The notes beneath the pieces are model-generated. The model saw nothing but the letters and a program-made list of their open reading frames with translations. It made no database searches and was not told where the DNA came from. The position numbers and the translations under genes were made by a program. A stretch of DNA of 20,859 bases. Origin: GCA-002780795 sp964545385. GTDB lineage: Bacteria > Patescibacteriota > Microgenomatia > UBA1406 > GWC2-37-13. The DNA is taken from contig CAZJFG010000012.1 of assembly GCA_964545385.1 (NCBI GenBank), forward strand, positions 1-20,859, read 5' to 3'. Shown here piece by piece: positions 6,192 to 13,184 of the stretch; positions within the stretch are counted from its first letter, which is position 1; each line of letters begins with the position of its first letter.

Positions 6192-7346
6192 TTATTCTTC
6201 GTCAGTCCGAATTGATAATGCGTAAATGATAAGCGAATAATCTTGCGTATTAATCCTGCCGTCAAGATTGATATCGGCTTTGGCTAAAATATTGCTGTCT
6301 GTACTCCCTAGATTATTTTGCACTAAAGAAATATCATAAGAATTAACCACTCCGTCCTGGCCCGGCAGATCGCCGGCCAAAAGCATAATGTTTGAAAAAT
6401 CAAGTGTTGTTGTGTCCTTATTTATTGTTATATTACCTACAGAACAACTATATGTACCTTCTAACCCTTTTCCTTCCGTTGGTGAGTTAACGCAGATTTT
6501 TTTCTGAACGTGTTTTGGACCTTTAATAAGGATATAGTATCCGGAACCTGCAGGAATATCAAAATAACCAGTTCCGATCCAGGTTCCAACGGCGCTTTCC
6601 GTAGCCATTGTATCGTAGTTAAAATTAATGGTTCCTTCATCGATCGTTGTCTCTTGTTTTTTTATGATTATTTTTGCGGTTTGGGTGGTTGTGGTCGACG
6701 GGATACTGGTAATTCCTTGAAATCGTACCTGCAAAGTAAGCTTGGCATTTCCTGTGCTTGGGTCCGGAGTTGGAGTGGGTGTCGATGTCGAACTGCCTGA
6801 GCCAATAATCACGGTGGCATTGCTTGACGGCAAATTTAAATCAAAAGAATAACTGTCTGCCGTGCCAACTACTTGACTCTTCCCGATTACACCGATTGAG
6901 GTTTTACCGTCTATGTTTTTTGCCTTAAAAGCAAGATTTAGAGTAACCGAACCGGATAAAGAAGAGTCTTCTTTTTTGGATGTCAAAACCAACCGTAGCG
7001 TTTTTACGCCGTTTGCGCTTGTTGTTGCTTCGACAATTTTTTGATTAAAATAGTCGGAAACAAGCGTCTGATAACCGGTATAGTCAATAAGATTGGCATC
7101 ATCATACTTAATCGTCAGATCAACCGCCGAGATTTTTTTCGAGTTATCAGCGCTTAAGGAAATACCGAAGTTAAAATTTGCGTTTTTATTAACGGAGATT
7201 GAACTTCCGGAATAAGTAATAGTCACTTTATCTGTTCCTGCTTTTGATTTTAAAAGATTACTATTTATGAAGTTCCAAAAAAAATACAGAGCACTAAAGG
7301 TTACTATTGTTAAAAAAAACAATTTTAATACTCGTTTTTTATCCAT
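6192..7346 (-). CDS. Secreted cohesin + dockerin protein
   Basis: A 384-residue surface protein. An N-terminal hydrophobic anchor (about 8-28) is followed by a cohesin domain (about 38-185; VTITYSGSSISVNKNANFNF, SAVDLTIKYDDANLIDYTG, VTLNLAFKAK), a Ser/Thr/Pro linker (about 190-205), a middle beta-rich region with two cysteines that may be a carbohydrate-binding-like or prealbumin-like module (about 208-320), and a C-terminal dockerin (about 323-380). The dockerin shows two calcium-loop repeats: GDLPGQDGVVNSYDISLV and ADINLDGRINTQDYSLI. Carrying both binding partners, it can act as an adaptor between an anchored cohesin and dockerin-bearing proteins. It starts 16 bases after the upstream dockerin gene. 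The start MDKKRV precedes the anchor; a longer TTG/ATG frame exists upstream but would overlap the neighbour. Confidence 0.85.
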   Translation of the reverse strand: MDKKRVLKLFFLTIVTFSALYFFWNFINSNLLKSKAGTDKVTITYSGSSISVNKNANFNFGISLSADNSKKISAVDLTIKYDDANLIDYTGYQTLVSDYFNQKIVEATTSANGVKTLRLVLTSKKEDSSLSGSVTLNLAFKAKNIDGKTSIGVIGKSQVVGTADSYSFDLNLPSSNATVIIGSGSSTSTPTPTPDPSTGNAKLTLQVRFQGITSIPSTTTTQTAKIIIKKQETTIDEGTINFNYDTMATESAVGTWIGTGYFDIPAGSGYYILIKGPKHVQKKICVNSPTEGKGLEGTYSCSVGNITINKDTTTLDFSNIMLLAGDLPGQDGVVNSYDISLVQNNLGSTDSNILAKADINLDGRINTQDYSLIIYALSIRTDEE

Positions 7347-7362
7347 GATTTTATTAATATAG

Positions 7363-8199
7363 TTACTCCTTGACAAAACAACTATTTTCACATTTAACTG
7401 AGCTGCTATAATTACCGCTTTCACTTAGTACACAATAAGCGCTTTGCCTATTACTAACACATTTCCATTTAAGAACTGTTGTTGGGGTCGGAGTTGGTGT
7501 TTTGGTTGGAGTTGGAGTTTTGGTCGGCGTGGGCGTTTTGGTGGCGGTTGGAACAGAGCTTGTTGGTGTCAAGGTAGGAGGAATAATCGCCTGATTATAA
7601 CAACAGGCCTCAAAACGGGTAGCGGTCGTGGGTACGACGTAGTAACAATCGTCGTTTGTCGTTGTGAACCGTGGTACACAGTTTGTACAAAAAATCGCCC
7701 AGTAATTTTTTGTATTTGCAGGATACTCGCATCCGACAACACAGTTCCAGTTTTCACCCTTACTTTGACAAAGTTGTTGAACGGTCTTACCAGTATTTCC
7801 GGATGGATCAAAAGTATAAAAAGCCGGAGTTTTGATCGGCGTGGGCGTTTTGGTGGCGGTTGGAACCGAGCTTGTTGATGTAGGCATGTTGCTAGATTCT
7901 GGCTTTCCAAAGTTATTTTTTCTCCAAATTTCAAAATCTACTAAATCAACCGTTGCATCCAAGTTAAAATCTGCAACATAAATATTGTTGATATTTTTTA
8001 AGAAGGCGCTTTTCCAAATTAAAAAATCCTCGTCGTCGATATTGCCGCTACAATCGGCATCGCCTGCGGTTTTGGTTGTACATGCACTTGTTATGGGAAC
8101 TGTCTGGGCAACAACCTTTTTTTTAGCTTGCAAAAAAAGATTATACGAATATATTGTCAATAGAAAAAATATCAGAAGGATAGTAATTCTTCTTTTCAT
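7363..8199 (-). CDS. Secreted dockerin protein with Cys-rich modules and Pro/Thr linkers
   Basis: A 278-residue secreted protein. Residues 1-32 are a signal peptide. Directly after it lies a dockerin (about 38-97) with two calcium loops: GDADCSGNIDDEDFLIW and ADFNLDATVDLVDFEIW. A linker with SSVPTATKTPTP follows, then a Cys-rich module (about 128-200; CQSKGENWNCVVGC, FCTNC, CCYNQ), a second copy of the linker expanded to PTKTPTPTKTPTP, and a small C-terminal module with four Cys (WKCVSNRQSAYC, CENSC). The N-terminal dockerin would dock it onto a cohesin, leaving the disulfide-rich modules free for binding. It heads a tight run with the cohesin genes. The two linkers are near-identical at DNA level (see the 56-bp direct repeat). 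Module function is unknown; adhesion is an inference. Confidence 0.85.
   Translation of the reverse strand: MKRRITILLIFFLLTIYSYNLFLQAKKKVVAQTVPITSACTTKTAGDADCSGNIDDEDFLIWKSAFLKNINNIYVADFNLDATVDLVDFEIWRKNNFGKPESSNMPTSTSSVPTATKTPTPIKTPAFYTFDPSGNTGKTVQQLCQSKGENWNCVVGCEYPANTKNYWAIFCTNCVPRFTTTNDDCYYVVPTTATRFEACCYNQAIIPPTLTPTSSVPTATKTPTPTKTPTPTKTPTPTPTTVLKWKCVSNRQSAYCVLSESGNYSSSVKCENSCFVKE
7514..7881. repeat. Pair of 56-bp direct repeats (7514-7569 and 7826-7881)
   Basis: Two copies, 312 bp apart and in the same reading frame, match at 53 of 56 positions by eye. They encode the Pro/Thr linkers on both sides of the Cys-rich module of the dockerin protein. Recombination between them would delete or duplicate exactly that module. 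Confidence 0.85.
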
Positions 8200-8209
8200 G
8201 ATTACTTAA

Positions 8210-8239
8210 ATAATACAGCCTTTATTCAGATAAATTCAA
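8210..8239 (-). promoter_or_regulatory. Candidate promoter of the dockerin/cohesin operon
   Basis: On the minus strand TTGAAT (8234-8239), an 18-bp spacer and TATTAT (8210-8215) end ten bases before the ATG of the dockerin gene. The -35 match is weak (4 of 6), the -10 good (5 of 6). Confidence 0.4.
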
Positions 8240-8245
8240 TAGAAT

Positions 8246-8542
8246 TTAAATTACTTTCAATACTCTGAATAAAAGAAAGGAGATAAAATAAAAAAGTACT
8301 ACCTGAAACACCGGCAGATAAAGGGTTAAAAAAATAGTTACAATAGCCAAGATAAAAAATGCCTCGTTATGGATGGCGGGCAGTAACCCTTTGGTAATAA
8401 ACATTAAAATCACGATCGTGAGAAGTGCACGCTTGTCAAACCACCAAAGACTCCAACCAAAAGCCCATGCCAGGCCGATCAAAACTCCGGCGAGAATCAA
8501 AAATATTTCTTTGGTATCAAAGTAAAATGGGCCTAGGTACAT
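8246..8542 (-). CDS. Small integral membrane protein, function unknown
   Basis: A 98-residue hydrophobic protein with about three membrane helices (residues 12-33, 39-58 and 63-95, the last long enough to be two passes). Aromatic residues are dense (WAFGWSLWWF). No catalytic or binding motif is recognised. It lies between two secreted-protein genes on the same strand, 46 bp before the dockerin gene and 39 bp after a small secreted protein, so it may belong to the same expression unit and help secretion or assembly; that is only positional inference. The start is the ATG at 8540-8542 (MYLGPFYF). Confidence 0.65.
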   Translation of the reverse strand: MYLGPFYFDTKEIFLILAGVLIGLAWAFGWSLWWFDKRALLTIVILMFITKGLLPAIHNEAFFILAIVTIFLTLYLPVFQVVLFYFISFLLFRVLKVI

Positions 8543-8580
8543 AATTTAAATCTAAAATTTTAAATCTTAAATGTCAAATC
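8543..8580. repeat. Heptamer array
   Basis: The gap between two minus-strand genes is made of 7-bp units: AATTTAA, ATCTAAA, ATTTTAA, ATCTTAA, ATGTCAA, then ATC running into the next gene end. Confidence 0.75.
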
Positions 8581-8581
8581 T

Positions 8582-8974
8582 TTATTCGACAAACTCGATT
8601 TTCGGGTACTCTTTGCCGTTGATCGTAACCGTCCCGACAATCTGATACTTTGTCCCTGCCTCTATTTTCAAATAAGACTTTCCTGTTGTTGGATCTTCGC
8701 CGGCATAAACGCCCTTTGAGATTGATTTAAAAATCACGTTGGCTGAAGGTGTCACCGACTCCGAGTTGGCAAAAGTATCTGTTTGATTTGCAAAAGGATT
8801 CAAATTACGAATAGCAACAAGCATCTGAATTGGAAGAGAGGCGATGTTGTCACCGTTTAGTTTTGGTGTGTCGGCAAAAAATACCTGCGGTGAACCGTAT
8901 CTTACGACAAAAAAACTAACCAAAATTACAAGTAAGATTTTGATTCTTGTTTTCGTAATTATTTTTTTAAACAT
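8582..8974 (-). CDS. Small secreted or membrane-anchored protein, function unknown
   Basis: A 130-residue protein with an N-terminal signal or anchor (about residues 10-33, ending near VFFADT). The outside part has a Ser/Asn-rich stretch and then a compact region (about 80-130; VYAGEDPTTGKSYLKIEAGTKY in part, IVGTVTINGKEYPKIEFVE) that looks like a short beta-barrel, perhaps SH3-like, although no family is recognised. It begins only a few bases after the stop codon of the large cysteine-rich protein, so it is translationally coupled or co-transcribed with it. The start MFKKIITK is chosen over an in-frame MQIIN 15 bases upstream, which would overlap the previous stop codon. Confidence 0.7.
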   Translation of the reverse strand: MFKKIITKTRIKILLVILVSFFVVRYGSPQVFFADTPKLNGDNIASLPIQMLVAIRNLNPFANQTDTFANSESVTPSANVIFKSISKGVYAGEDPTTGKSYLKIEAGTKYQIVGTVTINGKEYPKIEFVE

Positions 8975-8979
8975 ATTAA

Positions 8980-10953
8980 TTATTTGCAATACAACTTTTT
9001 ATAGTCGACATTATAAAAAGGTGATTTTCCCAAAGGACAATTACCATTAGTAGATTCCTCTAAAATTATTGTTGACGATACTGAACCGAATGTTGTTTTA
9101 ACATTACACTTACAAGCCCAATTAACCATTGTTACGCTATTGCCATAGCAAGGGTTTTGAAAATACCAATAGATTCCATCACTATATATATAGTGCGTCG
9201 GTATATCTGAATTACTATAACCCATACTTTGACAAGCTGACAAACAGCTATATGTTTTGCAGTTGGGAGTAGCTGGGGTTACTGAGACTTCGACAAGTGG
9301 TGCTTTTGTCGGATTTGGAATACAACATTTACCATCTGCCCAATTACTACTAAAATAATCATGGCAGACTGTTCCGTCACTGGTCCAACCAATTAAAGGA
9401 CACCCATATCTATAACATTTAGCATTTGGATTAACACAAGAAACTTTTTCATCTAGATTTGTACCACAACCACAATACAAATCAATATTAGATACTTTAT
9501 TACAACTTTGATTGTAATATGCATACCCCGCAGGCTTACCCCCCGCTGCAGTATTTGCAGTCTGATAATAAATATTATTATTCCCTCCCTGGTTGCAATA
9601 ACTTAAGCACTGTTTTGGACTTCCAAGATTAGAACAAGTTGACGATGTTGTTTTTCCGGTGGGAACAGGTGTTTTTGTGGGGATTTTTGTTACACAGCCG
9701 CTTGAGCCACAAATAAGGTTACTTGGAATCGGGCTCGTTTTGTTTTGACTACAGGCGGCTGCAATTGAATCATATCCATTTCCAGAACAACCCGTATTTG
9801 ACGAAGGATAATAAGTATAGGTTGCATTTGTTCCTGTTCCGTTTTTTTTCTCGTTGTAGGTGCCTGATCCTGAAGAGCAAGATTTATTTGTCAGACTACA
9901 ACCACTTGTCGGACTACCCGATCCCCCACAAGAAGAAGTGGAAACACAACCGTCTCTTTCCGTATGCCAGTTAACTCCGCTAAGTGGACATTCTGTATAA
10001 GCTCCAGTACAAACTGATACTGATGGATATTTTCTTACGTATTTTTCATTGTCTTTACAGCTTGCCGATCCACAAAGATCAGAAATTGTGCAACATTTTC
10101 CTGTGGCCGGAGTAACACTGGTATAACACCCACAATAATCGTTGGCACTATAAATTGTTTGGGAACAGGAATCTTTGGTCATGTTCGAACACGAATAGTA
10201 TTTTCCACCAGTAAGACACCAATAGCCTGCTTTAGTCGCACAGCTTAATTCCGAACATTTATGCGGTGTACAACTTACACTTGTAGTCGATACATTATTC
10301 GAAAAATTTGTCGGTTCTGGAGTATAAGTTGCGCCGGTAGTTGTCGTACATTTATATGTTTCGGTTGTGCAACCGACAGTAGTATAATTCCCATCACCAC
10401 ATATTCCCTTTGCTTGAGCTATTGTATAAGGACAGGCACCTGAAGTAGTTACGCATCTGGCCTTTGATTTGTCATCAGGACAACTCTCACACTTTCCTGA
10501 ACAATTGTTAGCGCATTGTATACTTGATAAACTATAACCGCTACAAACAGTAGTTCCACATTTGGCCATTGAGCTATCAGTAGGACATTTAACACACAAT
10601 CCTGAACAACTTTTAAGGCATTGTGTATATGATATATTATACCCATCACATTGTGTGCTTCCTCCACCTCCACCACTTGTTGATGACCTACAACAACAAT
10701 ATCGTGTTGTTCCTGAAGTCCATTGAGAATTTGGCACATAATTACTATATGAGCCACATATTGTTGAACAAGTTTGAGAAGTTGATCCAGATGTTTGAGT
10801 TCCAGTTGTGCAGCCTGATGCTTTAGTGGATGTCGTTTGGGGTTTTTTGGAAATAAGAGAGGTGGCAAGGGAGGTGACTAAAATAAAAGCCATCGTACCC
10901 AAGGCAACGATGGTCGTGATTTCACCACGCTGAAACTTTCTTGAAGATCTCAT
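8980..10953 (-). CDS. Large cysteine-rich secreted protein with tandem disulfide modules
   Basis: A 657-residue surface protein. The N-terminus (RKFQRGEITTIVALGTMAFI, residues 5-24) is a basic stretch, RGE and a hydrophobic helix, similar in plan to pilin-like class III signals, though a plain membrane anchor is equally possible. The rest is very rich in Cys, Ser, Thr, Gly and Tyr with almost no hydrophobic core stretches, typical of disulfide-stabilised repeats. Two modules are clear copies: residues 102-132 and 137-167, both CxGYx(I/L)SxxQCxxxCSGxCxxCPxDxSxAxC. Looser CxxxC-type modules follow through the C-terminus (for example CKTYSCLSACQSMGY). Pro/Thr linkers (KIPTKTPVPTGKTT) split the protein. 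No enzyme motif is seen. It heads the secreted-protein run and is a strong adhesin-like candidate, but the function is not shown by sequence. Confidence 0.8.
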   Translation of the reverse strand: MRSSRKFQRGEITTIVALGTMAFILVTSLATSLISKKPQTTSTKASGCTTGTQTSGSTSQTCSTICGSYSNYVPNSQWTSGTTRYCCCRSSTSGGGGGSTQCDGYNISYTQCLKSCSGLCVKCPTDSSMAKCGTTVCSGYSLSSIQCANNCSGKCESCPDDKSKARCVTTSGACPYTIAQAKGICGDGNYTTVGCTTETYKCTTTTGATYTPEPTNFSNNVSTTSVSCTPHKCSELSCATKAGYWCLTGGKYYSCSNMTKDSCSQTIYSANDYCGCYTSVTPATGKCCTISDLCGSASCKDNEKYVRKYPSVSVCTGAYTECPLSGVNWHTERDGCVSTSSCGGSGSPTSGCSLTNKSCSSGSGTYNEKKNGTGTNATYTYYPSSNTGCSGNGYDSIAAACSQNKTSPIPSNLICGSSGCVTKIPTKTPVPTGKTTSSTCSNLGSPKQCLSYCNQGGNNNIYYQTANTAAGGKPAGYAYYNQSCNKVSNIDLYCGCGTNLDEKVSCVNPNAKCYRYGCPLIGWTSDGTVCHDYFSSNWADGKCCIPNPTKAPLVEVSVTPATPNCKTYSCLSACQSMGYSNSDIPTHYIYSDGIYWYFQNPCYGNSVTMVNWACKCNVKTTFGSVSSTIILEESTNGNCPLGKSPFYNVDYKKLYCK

Positions 10954-10968
10954 TATTATTAATAATAC

Positions 10969-10996
10969 AATATAATACTTTACAAAATAAAGTCAA
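10969..10996 (-). promoter_or_regulatory. Candidate promoter of the cysteine-rich gene
   Basis: On the minus strand TTGACT (10991-10996), a 16-bp spacer and TATATT (10969-10974) lie upstream of the ATG at 10951-10953. A second -10-like TATTAT (10962-10967) is eight bases before the ATG. Either choice gives a leader of a few bases at most. Confidence 0.45.
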
Positions 10997-10998
10997 TA

Positions 10999-11070
10999 AT
11001 AAATTTCTAATTTTTAATTATTAATAATTGAATAAAAATTAAGAATTATTAATTAAAAATTCTTTAGATT
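10999..11070. repeat. AT-only heptamer array folding as a large inverted repeat
   Basis: The left arm at 11009-11029 (AATTTTTAATTATTAATAATT) is nearly the reverse complement of 11044-11061 (AATTATTAATTAAAAATT), with a 3-base insertion and a 14-base loop. The sequence also cuts into 7-bp units such as TTTCTAA, TTTTTAA, TTATTAA. It lies in the divergent gap between the cysteine-rich gene and the HTH gene. Confidence 0.75.
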
Positions 11071-11078
11071 ATTACAAC

Positions 11079-11107
11079 TTGACAGAAAAAAATAACTACT
11101 TTATAAT
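11079..11107 (+). promoter_or_regulatory. Consensus sigma-70 promoter of the HTH gene
   Basis: TTGACA at 11079-11084, a 17-bp spacer and TATAAT at 11102-11107 match consensus at all positions. The likely start ATG is at 11118, ten bases after the -10, so the message has little or no leader. It is the best promoter in the window. Confidence 0.85.
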
Positions 11108-11117
11108 GGTTGACATT

Positions 11118-11324
11118 ATGTCAAACCATCCCAAAGTGAAGCTTGATGATCTTCCTGATCTTTTGACAATTTCCGAGGTGGCAAGCATTCTTCGCGTCTC
11201 GCCTCTTACCATTAAGCGCTGGGGAAAAAAGGGCAAGTTGCCAGCCATTCGTATTAACTCTCGTGGTGACCGAAGGTACCGAAAACAGGTTGTCTTAAAA
11301 CTTTTGGGCGTAACTGAAGAATAA
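11118..11324 (+). CDS. Small MerR/excisionase-type helix-turn-helix protein
   Basis: A 68-residue DNA-binding protein. LLTISEVASILRVSPLTIKRWGKKGKLPAIR (read in pieces) is the MerR-like/excisionase (HTH_17, BldC-like) fold: a first helix, the recognition helix starting at SPLTIKRW, then the wing with INSRGDRRYRK. It ends soon after, so there is no effector or recombinase domain. Such stand-alone proteins act as small regulators or as directionality factors of recombinases. It has a perfect consensus promoter, and its 3' side abuts the left REP-like palindrome of the transposase unit, so it may regulate, or merely neighbour, that unit. The ATG at 11118 is preferred over upstream in-frame TTG/ATG codons because those lie inside the promoter hexamers. 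Confidence 0.8.
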   Translation: MSNHPKVKLDDLPDLLTISEVASILRVSPLTIKRWGKKGKLPAIRINSRGDRRYRKQVVLKLLGVTEE

Positions 11325-11345
11325 ACCTACTGCCAAACGAAAGGT

Positions 11346-11363
11346 AACCTGTCAGGTTAGATA
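11346..11363 (+). repeat. REP-like palindrome, left copy
   Basis: TAACCTG-T-CAGGTTA (11345-11359) is a near-perfect hairpin with a one-base centre, followed by GATA. It lies 21 bp after the HTH gene stop. There is no T-run after it, so it is unlikely to be a simple terminator. Confidence 0.75.
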
Positions 11364-11404
11364 ACTGGTTGAGATAGAACTCTACATAAAACTTAATTAC
11401 CTTT

Positions 11405-11427
11405 TTTGTAGCGTATAGTCCGTTGAC
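11405..11427 (+). repeat. 23-bp repeated element, copy 2
   Basis: It matches 932-954 at 21 of 23 positions. Its last five bases, TTGAC, form part of the transposase -35 box. Confidence 0.7.
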
Positions 11428-11452
11428 AAGAATACTTGTATATTGTCAGAAT
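11423..11452 (+). promoter_or_regulatory. Transposase promoter, leaderless arrangement
   Basis: TTGACA (11423-11428), an 18-bp spacer and CAGAAT (11447-11452) preceded by TGT (extended -10) end six bases before the ATG at 11459. No Shine-Dalgarno sequence lies before the start. Confidence 0.6.
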
Positions 11453-11458
11453 TTACTT

Positions 11459-12103
11459 ATGAAAGTGAACTATCCTAAAGGAGAGATTTTTCATGTTTTT
11501 AATAAGAGCATTGCAAATTTTAGAATCTTTAAAGATTTTGAAAATAGCCAAAGATTCATAAATACTTTAGATTATTATAACAACACTCAAGTTTTTGTAA
11601 GTTTCTCAAAATTTCTGAAAAAAAACAGTAATTTTTTTTGTGATAACTTAGTTTATCTTAAAGAGCAATCTTATGTTAAGTTTTTATGCCATAGTATTAT
11701 GCCCGACCACTATCACCTTTTGGTCAAAGTTTTGGTAAATGATTATCTTTATAAGTTTATTAGTGATGTTGAAAATAGTTTTACTCGATATTTTAATATT
11801 AAATTCAATAGAAAAGGTCCACTTTGGCAAACAAGTTTTAAAACAGTCAAAATAAAAACAAACGAACAGTTATTGCACATCACCAGGTATATTCATCTAA
11901 ATTCAACTTCTGCTAATTTAGTCGATCATCCTGAAGATTGGAAATTCTCTTCTTATCAAAAATTCATTAAAGATAAAAAAATACTTAAGGAGGTTGTAAC
12001 GGAAATATCAATTAATAATCCCAATAGTTATAAAAAGTTTATAGAAGATCGCCAAGATTATCAGCGTAAATTAAAGCTAATTAAAAAATTAGCTTTAGAA
12101 TAA
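11459..12103 (+). CDS. REP-associated tyrosine transposase (Y1, IS200/IS605-like)
   Basis: A 214-residue HUH single-strand transposase. It shows the family start GEIFHVFNKSI (residues 8-18), the metal-binding HUH motif in MPDHYHLLV (His84 and His86), and TRYIHLN with the likely nucleophile Tyr144, followed by the usual EDWKFSSY. These enzymes nick and join single-stranded DNA at hairpin-marked ends; RAYT members act on REP hairpins, which matches the flanking palindromes. The catalytic residues are all present and the frame is whole, so it may be active. The gene is very AT-rich compared with the housekeeping genes. The ATG at 11459 (MKVNYPKG) is preferred to an upstream TTG because that TTG is the -35 box. 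A strong hairpin covers the last codons. Confidence 0.9.
   Translation: MKVNYPKGEIFHVFNKSIANFRIFKDFENSQRFINTLDYYNNTQVFVSFSKFLKKNSNFFCDNLVYLKEQSYVKFLCHSIMPDHYHLLVKVLVNDYLYKFISDVENSFTRYFNIKFNRKGPLWQTSFKTVKIKTNEQLLHITRYIHLNSTSANLVDHPEDWKFSSYQKFIKDKKILKEVVTEISINNPNSYKKFIEDRQDYQRKLKLIKKLALE
12072..12097 (+). repeat. 11-bp perfect hairpin in the 3' end of the transposase gene
   Basis: TAAAGCTAATT (12072-12082), loop AAAA, AATTAGCTTTA (12087-12097). It overlaps the last coding residues and ends four bases before the stop codon. It may act as a transcript end, mRNA stabiliser, or a subterminal structure recognised by the enzyme. Confidence 0.7.
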
Positions 12104-12426
12104 TTATTTAAATTATTTTTACCATCTGTTAGACAATAGACAACCTGCCAGGTTAGATATTTGGGCGGCTAATTACTAATAACTTAATTTATTAGGAAAA
12201 TTAAGATAACGTTTTTTTCCAATTATTTACACGATTTAAAACACTTTCATCAAATATTACCATTCTTTCTTTGAGGCTATATTTTTTTTACAATTGAGAT
12301 TTGGAGGTTGGTCATTTATCAGATTAATTAGAAATTAGGTTAGAAGTATTAAAGCTGTCAACGAATTATACGGCTACAAAATAGTGTTTTTGGATTATTT
12401 ATTCGGTTTAAATTTCATCCCATTCC
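12104..12426. other. 323-bp non-coding stretch after the transposase
   Basis: It holds an AT-only hairpin (AATAATT, ATTTA, AATTATT, then Ts) right after the stop, the right REP-like palindrome at 12142-12159, and otherwise unstructured AT-rich sequence. A short open frame from about 12350 (AVNELYGYKIVF and on) is not recognisable as a gene remnant. The 7-bp-phased arrays found in other gaps are absent. Confidence 0.6.
12142..12159 (+). repeat. REP-like palindrome, right copy
   Basis: AACCTG-C-CAGGTT followed by AGATA, identical to the left copy except for the centre base. It lies 38 bp after the transposase stop. Confidence 0.75.
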
Positions 12427-13182
12427 CTAACTTTTTTCTTTGGAAGACATATAGGTCATAAGAAGCATGGCGGCCAGGGCTCCAAGCCCAACCTTACCAG
12501 CAACCTTTGCCCCTTTTTCCATCTGTTTTTTTCTACCAAGATTGTCTAAACATTTTTCCGTTTCTTTAATCTGCTCATCGGTTAGAACTCCGCTTTGCTT
12601 AAAATTTTCCAAAAGAACCTGACGTGCTTCCTTATTGATAGCTGCCCTCTCAAGAATCAGATTTATGGCTGCCATTGGTGTACCGTTTCCAATATGAAGT
12701 TCGATGATCTCTCCAATCTCATCATTCAGTTTAAAAAAACGGGCAAAATCATCGAGTTGGTTTTTTTCAATACCAGTTTTTTGTTTTTTTTCAGCAACTA
12801 GTTTTTTTATATCATTTTTAATTTCCTCTTTTTCTTTGTTATTTTTCGTTTTTACGAATTTCTCTTGCAAACCTGCGATTTCTAGATCATAACCAAATGC
12901 AGTTCTTTCTTTTTTTTGAGAGTCTGTCAGATTTGGATTTTTTTCCGTCTCTTTCCTCAAAGCCTGAGCTTCGTTAATATGCACTTCCGACCGATTACTA
13001 GCTAATGCTGCTCTCAAACATATCCTTGATGCTTCTGGAAATGAAAAGAGGGTTTGTCCCAAGTCGGCAAGATCTTTCATCTTAGATATGTCTTTTTGAG
13101 CGGTCACCTCTTTTTTGCTATCAGAAAAGACTTTAGTTTCCGGCGACAATGGCTCTTGCTTTTCTATCAGCTGATTCGTCAT
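12427..13182 (-). CDS. Unknown helical protein with C-terminal membrane anchor
   Basis: A 251-residue protein with no recognised family. It is charged and helical, with a Lys/Glu-rich coiled-coil stretch in the middle (about 108-140) and a single hydrophobic segment near the C-terminus (about 225-244, VAGKVGLGALAAMLLMTYM) followed by SSKEKS. That plan suggests a tail-anchored protein facing the cytoplasm. It starts two bases after the stop of the upstream 116-residue gene (stop TAA, then TT, then ATG), so the two are one transcript and may work together. No Shine-Dalgarno sequence is seen. Function cannot be stated. Confidence 0.65.
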   Translation of the reverse strand: MTNQLIEKQEPLSPETKVFSDSKKEVTAQKDISKMKDLADLGQTLFSFPEASRICLRAALASNRSEVHINEAQALRKETEKNPNLTDSQKKERTAFGYDLEIAGLQEKFVKTKNNKEKEEIKNDIKKLVAEKKQKTGIEKNQLDDFARFFKLNDEIGEIIELHIGNGTPMAAINLILERAAINKEARQVLLENFKQSGVLTDEQIKETEKCLDNLGRKKQMEKGAKVAGKVGLGALAAMLLMTYMSSKEKS

Positions 13183-13184
13183 AA

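Larger units (their letters stand above)
11346..12159 (+). mobile_element. RAYT (REP-associated tyrosine transposase) unit flanked by REP-like palindromes
   Basis: The Y1 transposase gene is bracketed by two direct copies of AACCTGYCAGGTTAGATA: 11346-11363 on the left and 12142-12159 on the right, differing only at the central base (T or C). Each contains the hairpin AACCTG-N-CAGGTT; on the left the stem extends to 7 bp. This is the arrangement seen for RAYT genes with REP sequences. Outer boundaries and target-site duplications cannot be set from one copy. Confidence 0.65.

Noticed and set aside
10449..10868. 139-residue minus-strand frame inside the cysteine-rich gene
   Set aside because: It is a frame shadow of the repetitive Cys/Ser/Thr coding sequence, with no start signal of its own.
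11079..11117. Longer N-terminus for the HTH protein from TTG 11079 or ATG 11106
   Set aside because: These codons are the -35 and -10 hexamers of a consensus promoter.
11346..11358. REP-like palindrome as a simple rho-independent terminator of the HTH gene
   Set aside because: There is no T-run after the stem, and an identical copy lies on the far side of the transposase.
12350..12426. Possible gene remnant reading AVNELYGYKIVF on the plus strand
   Set aside because: Too short, no recognised family, and it runs into the end of a real minus-strand gene.
12104..12426. tRNA or small structured RNA in the long gap after the transposase
   Set aside because: No cloverleaf, TTCRA-like T-loop or GC-rich stem is visible on either strand.
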